DNA of 64,000 bases from Ananas comosus (GCF_001540865.1 NC_033623.1:14010116-14074115); one strand, 5' to 3'. Counted from the stretch's first letter, positions 1 through 13,653 are shown. The notes: a model not told the origin generated them from the letters alone. Numbers and translations: made by a program.

Positions 1-546
1 CCGCAGCGGGAAAAGAAAGGCTAGCCGAATTGGCAAAAATATACTTTTCCAGTTTGCCTACATGTAATATGCGCAAGTCAAAAGCAAAAGCAAGCTAGAA
101 ATATCATCGGTACAAAAAGATGATAGGCTTAAGTAACTTGTTATAACAAATTACACAAGATTATTACAAGCACATTTCAATGCCTGACAAGTACTGTTAC
201 AACTAAAGTAATTCAAAATGAGAAACAGCTTAGGGAACAATTTGTTTTGCTTCCAATTTTCAAAAACAAAGCATTTAAACCAGATACAGAAGGATTTTGT
301 ATGATTTGCTGCTCAAGGATTCAATAAGAATATTACTTGCACCAAGATCGCGCTTCCATTTCCTGTGCTGATGTAATGGCTGAGTTAAGACTTTACCACC
401 CAAAACTCGTTATTTAGACAGCAAATAAGTTACATCATGTCAGCTACCCACATGACATTTCACACACGAATCATAAACTCATTGTGAGACCAAAAATTCT
501 GTAATCAGTGACCGTCATCTTCACTCCACACTATCGAACTATAAGC
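1..546. other. 3' flank of prolyl oligopeptidase gene
   Basis: This stretch lies just beyond the stop codon of the minus-strand prolyl oligopeptidase gene and probably includes its 3' UTR. It is AT-rich, and I see no second gene, RNA or recognisable transposon in it. Confidence 0.4.
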
Positions 547-3500
547 TCAATCAATCCACGAAACCCCTAGCATCTTAGCCATGAAGCTATATCGATCAGC
601 AGCTTCATCGATCTAAATGCAGCACATAAAAAGCCACGCATTAGAAGATTACAGTGATCTAATTAATGGTATTTCACAGTCAGAGACATTTATAGCAATG
701 TTCAAGTGCAAACCAGTTTCTGTGTAGGGCAGCCAAATCCATGTCCAGCCTTGCGTTCTATGCGGGCAATGATTGGGTTGGTCTGTGGCTTGCTCTCCAA
801 GCTTGTGCATAATAGATACTGCATGGTCTGTCGTTCAAGAGTAAACCAAAAGCAGTGATAAATATTAGATGATATCAAAAGAAATGCTACATATATTGAT
901 CATAATACCAAGTTTGATGAGAAGAGAGCCACAACTCCAGAAAAATGTATAAAAACTTTGAACGGCAAGAATAAATACATTAGAAGAGTGATAAGCAATC
1001 AAGTAGGTCAAATCAGAAGAAATAGCTTTTACCAGAAATAGTCATCAGAAATTAGGAAAGTCGACATTTCAAAGTTGGTTTACAATACGATTACAAAAAA
1101 TATAATAATACTGTTCATATCAGGCTTGAGTCTGGACCTTTATCTGTTTTTCTTAAAAAAATCTGAATTTGAAAAAGGCTATATATCTATCTCATATCAA
1201 TGTCTCTCCGTTCATATTTTGGAAAGAAGAGCAGATAATCTTACGGTTTAGGTACTATCTAACACATTCAAACCTATAAAACCAAGTACATTGTTTTAGA
1301 CAGGGTCCCACTCAATATTTTGCACGAGTTGCAGAAGTTGCAAATAGAGGACCTTTTTCTAAATAGAAAGCCCAAAAAAAATGAAGCAAAAAAAAAGATG
1401 TGGCATCTGGACTCTCTAGCCATAAAGAAGGAAAAGGAGAAAGGGGAACTTTACCGCTAGTAACTTCAGCGAGTGTAATGGCACAACACGGTCATCATGA
1501 TCAGCTGTCAACAGCATGGTCGAAGGGTATTGGCAGTGTTGTTCAGCACTTCTCTCCCACGGTCTTTTTACATTGTGAAGTGGAGAGTATCTACTCATGG
1601 GAATGTGCCGGTATTAGATTCATACAACACATCTAGAGCTTTAGGTAAAGTTACGTGAAGAGCAATATGGAGGAAGAAACTTAATCTACAAACTACAAGA
1701 ATAAATATAGTGGCGAAAAAAGTTCAATTTGCCAACCAGCTAATGTAAACTTAGTATGTGCAATAATAGATACCCGCCTAATGTTCTGTCAAAGCATTAT
1801 ACGATGAGTATGCAGCAATTCAATAATGGGTAACAATCAGACGCAGAGATTGCAACAAAAATATTTGATTGTAATGCATACTAGGAAATCCAGGAAACCA
1901 TGAACAATAGGATCTTGGTGAACCATCACATCAGCGAGAAACAAACCTACATATCACTGCATAAGAATGTAATGCAAAGGACTCGGTTTGTAAAATGGTG
2001 CATCCTTCATAACTAGAATATCTTACTGCATTTTTTGTTTTTGAATGCTTAGCATAAATTTCCACCAGTAAATATCTATCCAAACAACCCCACTTATTGG
2101 AGCCATTTTAAAGGAAAAATAAGGGTAGGTTTTCATACTTGATAAGCCATTGAAATTCTTCCTCATTGTCTGAACAACCATAATCAGAAGTCCATGCATG
2201 ACCTGAATATCAAACGCAAACTTGCATCTCAAAGGCCAAAGTATAAGATAGTCACAAAAACATAATAGCGAAACTTGCAAGGTGAAGGGGTTACCTATGG
2301 TGAACTTGTGGAATCGAAGCATGTCCATGACACCAACATGGGCAAGAGCACATCCAAAAAGATCAGGGCGCTGCCACACATTTACAGGATTTTTTTAAAA
2401 AATATAGTTATAACAACACAATAGTATGTTGATCAATGCTTGAGAACAAAAATTTTAATTGAAAAACTGAAGAATATATAAGCATGCGGGGTAGATATTA
2501 CATCATTAAATGCAACTTTACCTGATTTATGCAAGCAGCAACTAGAAGCCCACCATTGCTTCCACCCTCAATACATAAACTCTTAGGATTGGTATAACCA
2601 GTGGAAATAAGGAATTCAGCAGCGGCAATGAAGTCATCAAAACAGTTTTGTTTCTTAGCAAGGGATCCAGATTTGTGCCATTCTTCTCCATATTCCCCAC
2701 CACCACGAATATTTGCAGTGCAGAATACAACGCCTAAGCTCCTAATAAGTACTATTCGGCTCACACTAAAGTAAGGTGTAAGGCTACAACTAAATCCTCC
2801 ATAGCCATATACTAAAGTCGGATGTGATCCATCAAGTTCAATATTTTTCTTGGAGACAATGAACATAGGAATCTTTGTTCCATCCTTACTAGAGAAAAAG
2901 TGCTGAAAATTCAAATCGGCAAAGAAAAAGAAAAGGAAATCTTAGCATCAAGACCAAAGGAAAAATTAAGCTGGCAATTACAATGATGGAGTAGCAAAAA
3001 ACAAAGAGAAGAATTTCAATTTGTTGACATTCAAGCTACTCTCACTTTAGATTAGGCATGGAAACAGAAAATAAATTTTGTATCAGATCTTTTACTAAAT
3101 TGGAATGGCATATAAAGATAATGAAGCTTACTTGTTTAACTTCAAAAGCAATGCGATCAAATCCAGGAACAGTAGCTTCTCGAAATATTTTCATTTCTGG
3201 AACTTCGGTTGCTAAGTTGCACCTGTAGATGATGCCCGGGGTAAGGAAGCTAGTGAAGCTAAAAAACACCTCGGAGTTTTCACGTCTACCAGAAATCCCA
3301 CAGATACTCCCAATGTCTACGGGTAGATTATGCAGCAACTGTCCTGTTCGTAGATCCCTTATTTGCAAGACATATTTGACATCCAATAAGTAACTCACCA
3401 ATAGTTGGTTACCATTTACAGCTTCAGCTGACTTGAGAACTGCCTTTTCATCTTCTGGGAGAACTTCAGTCCACAGCTGTGGCTCCTTAAGGTCGACCCG

Positions 3501-6500
3501 CACTAACTTATATCTTGGAGCTCCTTTGTTTGTAATGAAGGTAAACTCACTATCATCATTAGCCACGGCTGCATATTGGGCTTCAAAATTATCGACAAGC
3601 TTGACGAAAGGAAGCGTTTCACTGACCCCTTTGAAATGTAACAAATGTTCAAGTCCATGAGGAAGCAAAGACAAGTCAAAGTAGTATAATTTATTGACCG
3701 GGTCACAGTCCTCGGAGATATACAATAGAACATACTGCCAATGATAACAACATTTATCAGCTTAGGAATTCATAGTTCTGCTAGATAGTAAAAAAGATTG
3801 TAAAGTGCTCATGCATAAATCATTATCGCAATGCTCTAATAACAAAAAATACAGATCAAATAAGAAGACTGATATATGATGGAATCAAATCCATCACAAA
3901 AAGAGCTCAAAAGAAAAGATATTTTTGTACAAGGCAGCACTTACGGTCTGAGTTCCATTCTGGCATTACGATTATCATATCTAAAAGTAAGGCTCCACGA
4001 TGAGACAAGGTAGTTGCAAGCACCAGCGCTACCAAAAATAGGTAAGTGATAGTAATTTCATCCTGAGATGATTTATTTTCAGGTTCAATTTTTAATGTTT
4101 TCTTTGAGTTCTTGCTTTAAAGCTTCTAGATATTCTAGAAGCAGACTCAAATGTGAATATGTAATCAGCACAATTTACATTGGAGACTGAAAATTATGGG
4201 AAATAACTAATAAAAAATAAATGACCTCATTCTAGTTGTTCTTTTAACTTTGTGTTGGCATTCGGTTAAATCGAATCGGGTACGCCGATGATCGGGCTCG
4301 ATCCGACGGTTATTATGTCATCTAATCGGATTAGGATTAATCTCGCTTTTAAATTGGAAAGCTAATTAGAGATAAAATCTAATCATATTAGGATAACAAT
4401 TAATAACCGATTTGGCCTTATCTCTTATGCTATTAGGATTTTGAAATCTCTTATAAATATACGGGCAATCCCACATTAAACGATGAATGAACGGAAAAAG
4501 AAAGAGAAAAAGAAAACAAAAGAGAGAAACCACATCCTCCATTAACCTATTATTCTAGAGGGACTTGAACGGTGGATTTGCGATCGTACTCGTTTGTAGT
4601 TCGATCCATCGCGAGTTTGGAACGTTAGAAGACCTTCAAGGACGATCCAAGAACACGTGAATCAACCTCTACGATCCGGGCTTGTCGCGTTGTAGTGCGA
4701 ATCGCTTCCGCAAAAAGGTACGAACGAATACTCCCGCTGCGTTCTACACTTTGAAAGTGTCATCATGCCACAACTTTAATACTCAGCTGATATAATGAAA
4801 GTTTGTTTTCCTCGGGAGCTTTTGAGTCATGGTAATTGCAGCTATAAAATGATAGAACCGCACAAACTAATCACACTAGTATTATTTTCAACATGTATTG
4901 TTCCCTAACTAATCAAAGATTGTAATAGTGTCATGTTACCTTCCCATCTTCCGTGACATAAACTCCAAATTTGTACTTTGGATGCTCAGGATCTTTCCAG
5001 CATAATATATCTTCTAACTGATCAGTTCCCAAGAAATGGTAGTAGAGCTCTTGATTCAGATTGATATTTGTCTTGGTGCCGACATCCAACCCAACCCTTT
5101 CCCTACCAATCAATCACCAAAGGAAGCATTAGCATCATTTTTGCTAAAGACAAGAAGGGTATGATGAAAGAATCCTTTAACCAAGCCATACTTGGGAGCT
5201 GGATACCGACTATAGAAAAATCCCTTTCCATCGTGTGTCCAACTAATTGTTGAGAACTTTACCTACAGCCAAGAGAAGAGGCTGCATGTTAGTTCAAATT
5301 AAAAATATAAGTTAGTTCAAATTAAATAATAAGTTAGTTCCTACACTAGACACGTACCAGCATGGTCCCTAAACTCTTTTTGGTGCAAGTTATACATTTT
5401 TGTCAAAAAGTATCCACTTTAGGAATAGTCTTACAAGCATAAATTTCACATTCTGCTAGCATAGCTAAAAGCTGACAGAGAGTACAGGATAAAAGGAAAT
5501 CAACAAGAATGCGATAAAATTCATTTGATCAGAAGCAATAATGTTAGTAAGTCCTCAAGATTTGGGTGCATTGACTGAAAAAGAAAATAAATAATTAACT
5601 TATTTGGTATCCCCATAAAAGTAGATAAATCAATTAATTATTAATCGTCTTCACTAAACAGAAGCTCTCACTCATCAGAATGGAAGGACATGAGATTCAC
5701 TCACCCATGATAAGGTGTCGGGTTGGCATTGCTTATCCTCGATAGACATAACCTTAATCGTGACCCAATCACTCCCATTCTCACTAAGCCCATATGCCAA
5801 ATACTTTCCATCCTCTCTGACTGCAAGCATGGTGAGAGCCACCGTCCCATCCTCGCTAAGAGTGTTCGGATCCAACAAAACCTCAGCTTTTCCTTCCAAT
5901 TCATTCTGCAACAAGAGCCCATGTTGCCAAATCATCAAAAGCGTTAAGGAAAAAGCAATGAACGTGCAGATACCCCCCTAAACTTTTAAGCTGTTACAAT
6001 TTGATCCTTTAGATTTTCTCTTAAACCAAATAGTTCCAGATTTTACATGGTTTGCAATATTATCATCTCTCAGTTGATTTGTTCCTAATCCTTCTTTACT
6101 CTCCGTTTTACCATGAGTTATCAAAATGACAATTTTGATTAAGAATTTAGCAGAGAATTCAGTTCAAACTGAAAGTAAGAGTGGAAAGATAAGTAAACAT
6201 ATTGACAACCACAATGATTCATAATCAAAAGAGCCGAGGAATTAGATCACTAAGATAATCAATATTTACTCTGGGTAAAAATATTTTATCACGAGCTCGA
6301 TCGTGATAAATCGAAGGCTCGAAACCACCAAGAGAGACACAAATCTAAACCATTAAAGCCACTATACGACAAGAAAAACACCTACAAAATCACAAGAACA
6401 CAAGGAATACCCCAAGAACGACCAATCAACAAGTTTAGAACTGCGCAGAATCCTGAATCTTTCAGAAAGAATGCTGATTAAAACGTTTTACGTACCTGAA

Positions 6501-6917
6501 CGTAGAGTACACTCTGCGCCTGGAGACCGGAGTTATGGAAGTAGAAGTACTTACTCCCACGCTTGAAGGGGGTCCCGTAACGGGGATGGTCGTATAGCTC
6601 CGTTATCCGGCGCCGAAGCCTCTCCCTCTCCCCGCACTGCGCGAGCACCGAATCCGTCAACTCCACCTGCATCTCCACGAACTCCTTCACCTCCTCCGCG
6701 TCGGGATCCTCCAACCTTCGCTCCCGCAACCAAAACAAGCCCTAGAAAAATCAGAGAACGCGGCGAGGGTTGAGACGAAGGAGAGGGGAAGGGTTTTAGG
6801 GGCTCACCATCGATAGGGGTCGGGGACGAGGACGCCGTGGTAGTCGTCAACGACGGAGTCGTCGCGGCGCGCCGAGGGGTATCGGAGGGGAGGGAGGAGG
6901 TCGGGGAGGGATCCCAT
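547..6917 (-). CDS. Prolyl oligopeptidase (prolyl endopeptidase, family S9A)
   Basis: A cytosolic serine peptidase that cleaves short peptides after proline. Twelve exons join in phase to 734 residues, close to the plant family length: 6808-6917, 6496-6715, 5705-5905, 5192-5262, 4940-5102, 3132-3734, 2522-2902, 2295-2370, 2139-2202, 1455-1590, 714-827 and 547-612. The start MGSL at 6917 gives the family N-terminus directly; the same frame upstream has no other ATG before a stop, so there is no transit peptide. The central part matches the seven-bladed propeller, and the C-terminal alpha/beta hydrolase carries the triad: Ser in GGSNGG (about residue 571), Asp in DHDDRV (about 662-663) and His in KAGHG (about 704). 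The intron between exons 5 and 6 is 1205 bp and holds a solo LTR. The exon 11 end reads CTG then GT, giving Leu where relatives commonly have Met. Confidence 0.93.
4253..4748 (+). mobile_element. Solo LTR inside a prolyl oligopeptidase intron
   Basis: The 496-bp element begins TGTTGGCA and ends TTCTACA, so it has the TG...CA ends of an LTR. It is flanked on both sides by the identical 5-bp target duplication CTTTG (4248-4252 and 4749-4753). A TATA-like TATAAATATA lies at 4452-4461, which orients the LTR on the plus strand, antisense to the host gene. No internal retrotransposon sequence or second LTR is present, so this is a recombined solo LTR. I cannot assign it to Copia or Gypsy. Confidence 0.85.
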
Positions 6918-7454
6918 GGCGACGGAGAGGGGTTGGAGATTGGGGTTTGAGGGGAAGGGGAGGTGGAGGGGAGGGGGATTTGAGGAGGAGGAGGGGTTGG
7001 GATGACGACGACGATGACGACGATGACGACATGGGGAACCGGGTCGAGCGGGGAAGGGCGGGGAAGCGAGGATGGCGCCACGGTGTCGCCATGGGAGGGT
7101 AAGAATGTTGTCATCGGAGATCGATTCTCACTCTCTCTGCTTGATTTTGTGACCATCCGCTGACTATGACTTTCGGAGGCGGAAGATTCCGGAATCTTTC
7201 TCTCAAAAAAAAAAAAAAAAAATTCCGGAATCTTCGGTTTTTCCATCCTGCGGAATTATTTTCGATGCATCCTAGCCCTTCAATTTGAAATCTTTAAAAG
7301 CGGGCGCGCCGGGATGCGCGACCCTGAATCTTGCAAAACGGAAGGCTCGAGAAGATCGTGTGCTATTAAAGATTCGATTCGCACCTCAGGTCCTCAACTG
7401 CCCAGCGAGCCAAGAGCTACTAGTAGTAGAACGTTATTTTTATTGATGCTTTAA

Positions 7455-7854
7455 GCCTCCGTTTGGTCCGGAGTTAAGAAAAAAAATAACTATTTCAGAA
7501 ATTAGATTAAGTTCGGATTAAAGTAGAGTTAAAATTTTTTTGTGTTTGGTTGGGGGTTGGAGTTAGTCTAAAATAATAAAAAATAATGTTTGATTGGAAT
7601 AGGTGGGATAAGAAAATAATGATTAATAAAGAAGAATAATAATTGGTTGGAGTAGGTGTGATAAGAAAGATAGTGAGTTATTATGAATATAAAATAGTGT
7701 TTGGTTGGAGTTTGGTAGGGTTAGGTGGAGTTAGCTAATCCGGGATAATTTATTTGAGGTGGGATTAGCTACTCCTACCCATTTTTGGGAATGTTTGGAA
7801 ATAAAATGGGGGTTAAGGAGTTATTCCACCCTTAACCCCCAACCAAACAAGGGC
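7455..7854. mobile_element. PIF/Harbinger-type MITE (400 bp)
   Basis: The left end reads GCCTCCGTTTGG and the right end, reversed, reads GCCCTTGTTTGG. The element is flanked by TAA on both sides (7452-7454 and 7855-7857). TTA/TAA duplications and GTTTGG-type ends are characteristic of Tourist-like MITEs. It has no coding capacity and lies about 540 bp upstream of the prolyl oligopeptidase start. Confidence 0.7.
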
Positions 7855-7857
7855 TAA

Positions 7858-9121
7858 GATTATAGATAGATATATAATATCCCAGTTTGAAAAATAGCAA
7901 TCCCATTTTGTAAGGGAAAAAATAAATAAATTGCAAATGGTGTTCCATAGCTCTCGCCCAATCAGTCATGTGGTGCTAGCCTGCTAGGCGAAGCACGCCC
8001 CATGCAATTAAGGGGCCCCCACTACGAAAGTCGAAAAGTCGACGCCAATGAAAGCCGGTGTCTAAACAAATGTCGACACCTACACGGTTTTTCGGAGCCA
8101 TAAATTAAACCTTTTATTAAGATCTGCAAAAATAAACATCCGAAAGAGTACGCATTCTATAGCAATTTTTGTTTCTAAACCTGAAAGAACATAGTCTAAC
8201 TTGGGAGGAGTAATTTCGGCTAAAAAAACCGTACGATCATTTGAGTCCCAGCAGAGTCCAAAAAGGTTCGGTCGGACAAAGTGAGAGTAAATACTAAATT
8301 TCGAGAGACAGCTGGATTAATCAACTAAATAGAGAGAAAAAAAAAAAATCCACCACCAATCTTCCCGAGCCATAAAATTTACATACCGTGCTTAACATAA
8401 ATGACAAAAAATTTAATAATTACTAGTCAAAATTTTAAATTTGAAGTTTAATTACTTTTTATTTCAAGCTAAATAGATTTATTTAAAAAAATGAATGAAA
8501 TAAGATAGTATGATACCTTTCTTGCCAAAAAAAAAAAAAAAACTTTTCTTGGCCTGATCCAGCCAGCCCAATAACTGGCTTGCAAAAATCCGCACCAAAA
8601 TAGGCGAGTCGGGCATAACTCAACAACACCTTATCAGACTCAGATTTGAAGTATTGCTCGTACGAAATTAGATATTAAGCATTTCAATAAAAATGCCTCC
8701 ACAAATTTTTTTTTTTTTTTTTAAAACATACGCAATCGATCTGGATAATTTGTTTCTTATAGCATCAACACCAACTAGCAAAATGCTCTTAAGTAGCACC
8801 CACCACCATTAGCCTAGTAAGTGTTGCAACAACTGCGAAATTCAATCTCTGGAATAAGCACTCACAAATATTGTATGTTTACGAGAGAAAATTACCAAGT
8901 CTAATGGCCTGCGCCCGAAAAATAAACAATAGTAATAATATGAGCTCTTATCACTAGTCCAGAATTACTAAATCTTAAATCTTCAGGAATAGGTTGTATC
9001 TCATCGTTATTTTCATTTCATAACTCATACACAACCATGCATGCATGCCTATTTGAAGTGTAGTGTAATAGCGCTTAGCCAGATTAATTTTGATTTTATT
9101 GTGTTAATTTGCAGTGTACCC
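7858..9121. other. Intergenic DNA, no gene seen
   Basis: AT-rich sequence with short A and T tracts. I see no open frame, RNA motif or complete transposon here. Confidence 0.5.
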
Positions 9122-9124
9122 TTA

Positions 9125-9760
9125 GCTTCGTTTGGTTCGAGTATAAATAAGAACTGCTTATTCTATAAATAAATATAAGTTCGGATAGAAAAAAGAACTA
9201 GAGCAATTTTACGTTTCGATAAAAATTAATTATTCACGTAAATAAAAAATAATAATATTTAAATAGATAAAATAAAATAAAAAGANATAAATAAAAAATG
9301 ACGATATTATCCCTCTTATCATATTTGAATTTAAATTTTTAAGTTTTATATTTAAATTTTTAACTTTGGAATTTTAACTTTCAAGTTTTAAAATTCAAAA
9401 TTAAAATTTTAAATTTAAGATCTCAAATTTTAAATTTCAAATTTTAAATTTTAAATTTATAAATTTAAGATCAAATTTAAATTTAAAAATTTTAAATTTT
9501 AAAATTATAGGGTTTAATTTTGAAATTACAAATTATAAATTTTTAAAATTAAAAATTAAAATTAAAATTTTTAAAATTAAAAATTAAAATTAAAATTTTT
9601 AATTTTTAAACTTTTTAAAATATAAAGGTGGGAACTTCACACCCTTGTTCAACTAAGATAGGGAACAACTTGTTCCCACCCTTAGCTGGTTATCGGAATA
9701 ACCCGCTAAAGGTGGGAACAAGCTATTGTTCCCACCTTAGTATTGATGTTTGGATACAAA
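9125..9760. mobile_element. Probable MITE with AAATTT-rich interior
   Basis: It starts after TTA with GCTTCGTTTGGTTC, and its first 100 bases resemble those of the element at 23958. The interior (about 9300-9620) is a long run of permuted AAATTTTAAA words. The right part carries short inverted GGTGGGAAC/GTTCCCACC words, but no clean matching terminal repeat or target duplication could be placed, so the right boundary is approximate. Confidence 0.4.
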
Positions 9761-10157
9761 AGGGAAATAAATGCATTTTTTCTTATACCCAATCTAAACA
9801 CTATCTTAAATATTCTTCAAATTATAATAGATAAAGCCTTTTACATCTTGAAAATATAATAAAGTACCAAATTTATGTAAGAACACTTACTCTGCCCATT
9901 GACAAAAGTCACTTTTTGGCGGTATCTTTTTTCCATAATATATAATTGTCCTAAAATTATATAGATCCTTTTACACAATAGCATATTTCAACAGAATTGC
10001 CTCAGGAACCCAACAAACTGGACTGAAAATCTCAAAAAAATATAAATAATCAAACCCAAAAAAGAATTTAATTTCTACTAAAGATGAGAGAAGAGTTTAT
10101 AATCAGTGGAAAGTATGAAAAGTTGAGCATGGCTTCAAATGAAAAGTTAATAAATAA

Positions 10158-10261
10158 ATTTTTTTTTTTTGAGAAACAGGTAGCACGTTACCCGCTTCAT
10201 TCATTGCAAGGATGAACTAGGCTACATGGGTGAGGCAACGGCGGCCTCGGAAGTGGGGGCG

Positions 10262-10297
<36 letters not shown>

Positions 10298-11903
10298 AAC
10301 AACAACAATAACAACTTTGACCCAAAATTTGGTCCCAAATACTACGATCTGCCAGCCAAAACTTGGTCCCAACACTTCGTCATCTAATTAATCCTGTGGA
10401 TTGCTTGGAGGGGGTCCGGATTACTTTTCCTAAAAATCAAACCATTCCTAGCCTCCCAAATAATCCACCAACAGGCTATCAGTCCAGGTATAGTAGTACG
10501 TAGTCGTTGTGCGCGTGTTCCCTTCCTCGTCATCACGCGATCCCAGACTGCGGTCACCTCATCTACCCTATTCCCATGCAGGGCGTTCTCCATACTCATC
10601 ACCATTAGGAATCTTGAGAACACACACTGCGCAAATAAATGGTCGACCGTTTCCTCTTCAGACCCGCACAGCACACATACAGTATTTCCAGTCCAGCCTC
10701 TCTTGAGGAGGTTGTCAGCAGTTAGGGGTCGTTTCTTAAGGACGATCCAGGTAAACATTTTTACTTTTAGTGGAACTCGAAAACTCCAGATTTTACTACT
10801 TCGGTCATCCCTAAGGCCCCCGTCATTCAACATCGAGTAGACAGATTTCACCGTAAATCTCCCGTCAGGGCTCCATCGCCAGTTAACACTATTTGGTCAG
10901 TCCTCAAGTTTGAAGTTGGATAAGCAGTCCCTGAGAGCTAGGTAGCAAGGAGTCTGCCCAAGTCCATTGGGGTTAGCCCCACCACCAATCTTGTTCCAGA
11001 CCCACCGGTGAGTGGTCAGACAATCACCAACTTTGTAGTTTTTGCAATGCGAGAGGGAGAAGATTTCAGGGAAGACCGATTGCAGCGTCTTATCTCCACA
11101 CCAGCGGTCGGACCAAAAATCGATAGAATCGTTATATCCCAATTTGTGTAAGGCCCCCCATTTGAATCTTTTGTTAAGTCCAAGGACTCCTTTCCACCAA
11201 TAAGAGCTGGGTCAAAAAGATCTGCCCTCCTTAAGTAGTCTTCTTCTGCGATAGTACAAGTCGTGTATTAGTTTATTCCACTGTAGATGTGGCTCCGAGA
11301 AGAATTTCCACCACCATTTGGTCAGTAGGGCGTGATTCATCGTGTCTAAATCCAAAACACCAAGTCCCCCCTGTTTCTTCCTCTTGCAGATGTTCTTCCA
11401 AGCGACTAGGCAGCCCTTACCAGGTGCATTAATTGCTTCCACCATTCCAGAAAAAGTCTCTACGCAGGGCCTCAATTCGCGCAATTACCCATTTGGGCGC
11501 CTTGAACATTGATAGGAAATAAAGGGGAAGGTTAGTTAGAACCGCGTTCACTAGGATAAGTCTGCCACCTCTAGAAAAAAGTTTAGCTTGCCATCTGTCA
11601 ATTTTACGTTAAATATTTCGGATGATATCCAACCAGTCTTCCTTTGAGGGACGACGGTCAGCCAGCGACAATCCAAGGTACTTGGTTGGCAGGTTGCCAA
11701 CTTTACAGTTGAGTACAGTCGCAAGTCTAGTCGCTTGCCCTTCCACCTTTCCAGTGTAGTATAATTCAGACTTCTCCCCATTAATTTTCATCCGTGAGGC
11801 CCATTTGAAGAGTTGCCACAAGAATTTGAGGTTTCGCATGTACTTTTTCTTAGCCTCACAGAAGAAGAACGTATCATCCGCATATTGAATAAGGGAGATT
11901 TTT
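10158..11903 (-). mobile_element. 5'-truncated LINE (L1-type) with perfect target duplication
   Basis: The 12-bp word GTTAATAAATAA occurs on both sides (10146-10157 and 11904-11915) and delimits the insertion. Read on the minus strand, the element starts just before the reverse transcriptase catalytic box (QYADDT, about 11860-11875), continues through the RT C-terminal region and a zf-RVT zinc-knuckle domain, and ends in an A-tail (10158-10170). An internal A-tract of about 35 bases lies at 10263-10297. The coding sequence is broken by several stops and frameshifts, so it is dead. Its last 35 bases resemble the tails of the SINEs in this window. Confidence 0.88.
10384..10851 (-). pseudogene. 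zf-RVT domain remnant of the LINE
   Basis: An open stretch of 155 codons inside the LINE carries the zf-RVT pattern: KIWSFRVPLKVKMFTW, then LKRGW, a CVLCG knuckle, and EETVDHLFAQC. In L1-type plant LINEs this domain follows the reverse transcriptase. Upstream pieces at 10897-11142, 11212-11484 and 11609-11839 belong to the same broken frame. It is not a host gene. Confidence 0.8.
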
Positions 11904-11915
11904 GTTAATAAATAA

Positions 11916-12509
11916 TTGAGTTGCCCAAAACAACATCAAGGATCTAACGTACTGCATAGAGCACGGGAGGAGAAAAATACATGAAACCAACTTGATCAAA
12001 TGATAACAAAACTAATAGATTCGATCAATCTCACGTAGAACTACATGTAGAGCACCTATCAATTAGTAAAAGCTGCAGTTGACTGAATATAAATGACTAG
12101 AATAATAGCGCTATCTAGGGCTAATTTATGGCTAAAAATTTGCATAGGCATCAAGCCTAAATCTTTAAATATGATTTTAAAGATACACATTCCCATTATG
12201 ATACAATGAGGCACTGATTACTAATCCAGGCACAAAAAAGCATTCAAATTATCTTATTGGATAAAAACAATCAAATTTGCAATAACACACTCTTAACTTG
12301 TAATCTTAAAAACAAAAAAATTACAGCAAAGGACAACCAAATTTAGTCACTGTAAATATTCTACACTGAAATGCAGCTCCCACCACTATTAGATCTTGCT
12401 CTGCCATACTTTAAGATTTGCTTTGAGTGGGGTCTTGTCCAAGCACATAGAAAGGTAATTCTGAATAGACCTGGAAAATTAATTAAAGCACCAACTGCAT
12501 TATCTAATT
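11916..12509. other. Intergenic DNA, no gene seen
   Basis: AT-rich non-coding sequence between a LINE and a SINE. No convincing feature was found. Confidence 0.5.
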
Positions 12510-12519
12510 GACACAGCAA

Positions 12520-12680
12520 GTGGCCGTCCCTAGAGTAGGTGGCAAAAAGCTTGGTGGTTAGTACCCGAGACTCAAGTTCAAATCCTAATTGATTCACATT
12601 TTCAGCTAAATTTATTTGTAAATAAAATAAACGAAGCGAATAGCGTGCTACCTATCTCTCAAAAAAAAAAAAAAAAAAAA
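12520..12680 (+). mobile_element. tRNA-derived SINE with A-tail
   Basis: The head carries an A-box-like word (GTGGCAAAAAG) and a B-box-like word (AAGTTCAAATCC). The 3' part ends with a tail resembling the 3' end of the local LINEs (ACGAAGCGAATAGCGTGC), followed by about 20 A. A target duplication of 10 bases with one mismatch flanks it: GACACAGCAA (12510-12519) and GACACTGCAA (12681-12690). It is the same family as the SINEs at 43427, 50905 and 55366. Confidence 0.8.
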
Positions 12681-12690
12681 GACACTGCAA

Positions 12691-13653
12691 TGAGATGCAT
12701 CTCTTGGAGTTGGTACCTAATAATGAGAGCTTGAAGCTTTTTTATGGGTCTCGTAGTAGGAATCAACAAGAGATTGCCTTGGAAGTTCAAATATTCACTA
12801 TCCATTACCTGAGCTTGCTGCAGTAGTAGAAAATCTCTCTTTCTCTCTCTAGATCTCTCAGGTTAAATATCTCCCTCCCTCTCTCTTTCTCTCTCTCTCT
12901 CTCCAAGACAAATAAATCTCCATAGGACTTCATTAATAATGGCATTACAAATTAAATGCACAAAAAGTTGAAGTTAATGCACATATATTTCCTTCAAGGA
13001 TGAGAACCAACGCTACGACTACAAATACAAAAACACCATATATTTTGTTCCAGTGAAAAAAAAAAAACCATAACAAATAATGCAGTAACTTGCATGATAG
13101 CTTGTTATAATTATTACTGCACATGAAGTAATTACTTTGTAATGCATTCTCACCTACCATATCTCTCATATCAGTACAAAGAAAGAAAAAAATTGAAAAC
13201 AAAAAAGAAATACACATGCATACATACATACATACCTACATACATACAGTTGGGCTAGTACAAGAAGACAATGACCAAATGATGAAACGCATGGTAGTTT
13301 CTGATACGAGGCGGGCTCATGCATTTATTCTCTTTGTAATTTACTCGTTGTATTCATGATTCATTTATTTTTAAAAATAAGTTTAAAATAGAAAAAGAAA
13401 AGGCCATCTCATCATTGCTCTCTCCGTTCCCTCTTGAAACCCTAAACTTGGAAAAGACATCAGTGGAGCATATTCGACCAGATCATTTATCACTTTAACA
13501 TATTTACTGCACCCGAGAAAAATGAGATGGTTCCGAGGAAATTAAGAAGAAAATCCAAAGATGCCAAAGGGCTTCTTCTGCGTTGCCTCAGCAAGATCAT
13601 GGAAAATGCTATTGAAAGATGAATAAGAATAACAAAGCAATAATTAAGTAAAA

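Noticed and set aside
6551..7246. 231-codon Pro/Ser-rich frame overlapping the first exons of prolyl oligopeptidase
   Set aside because: It is an out-of-frame reading of GC-rich exon and 5' sequence; the real frame starts at 6917 and splices in phase.
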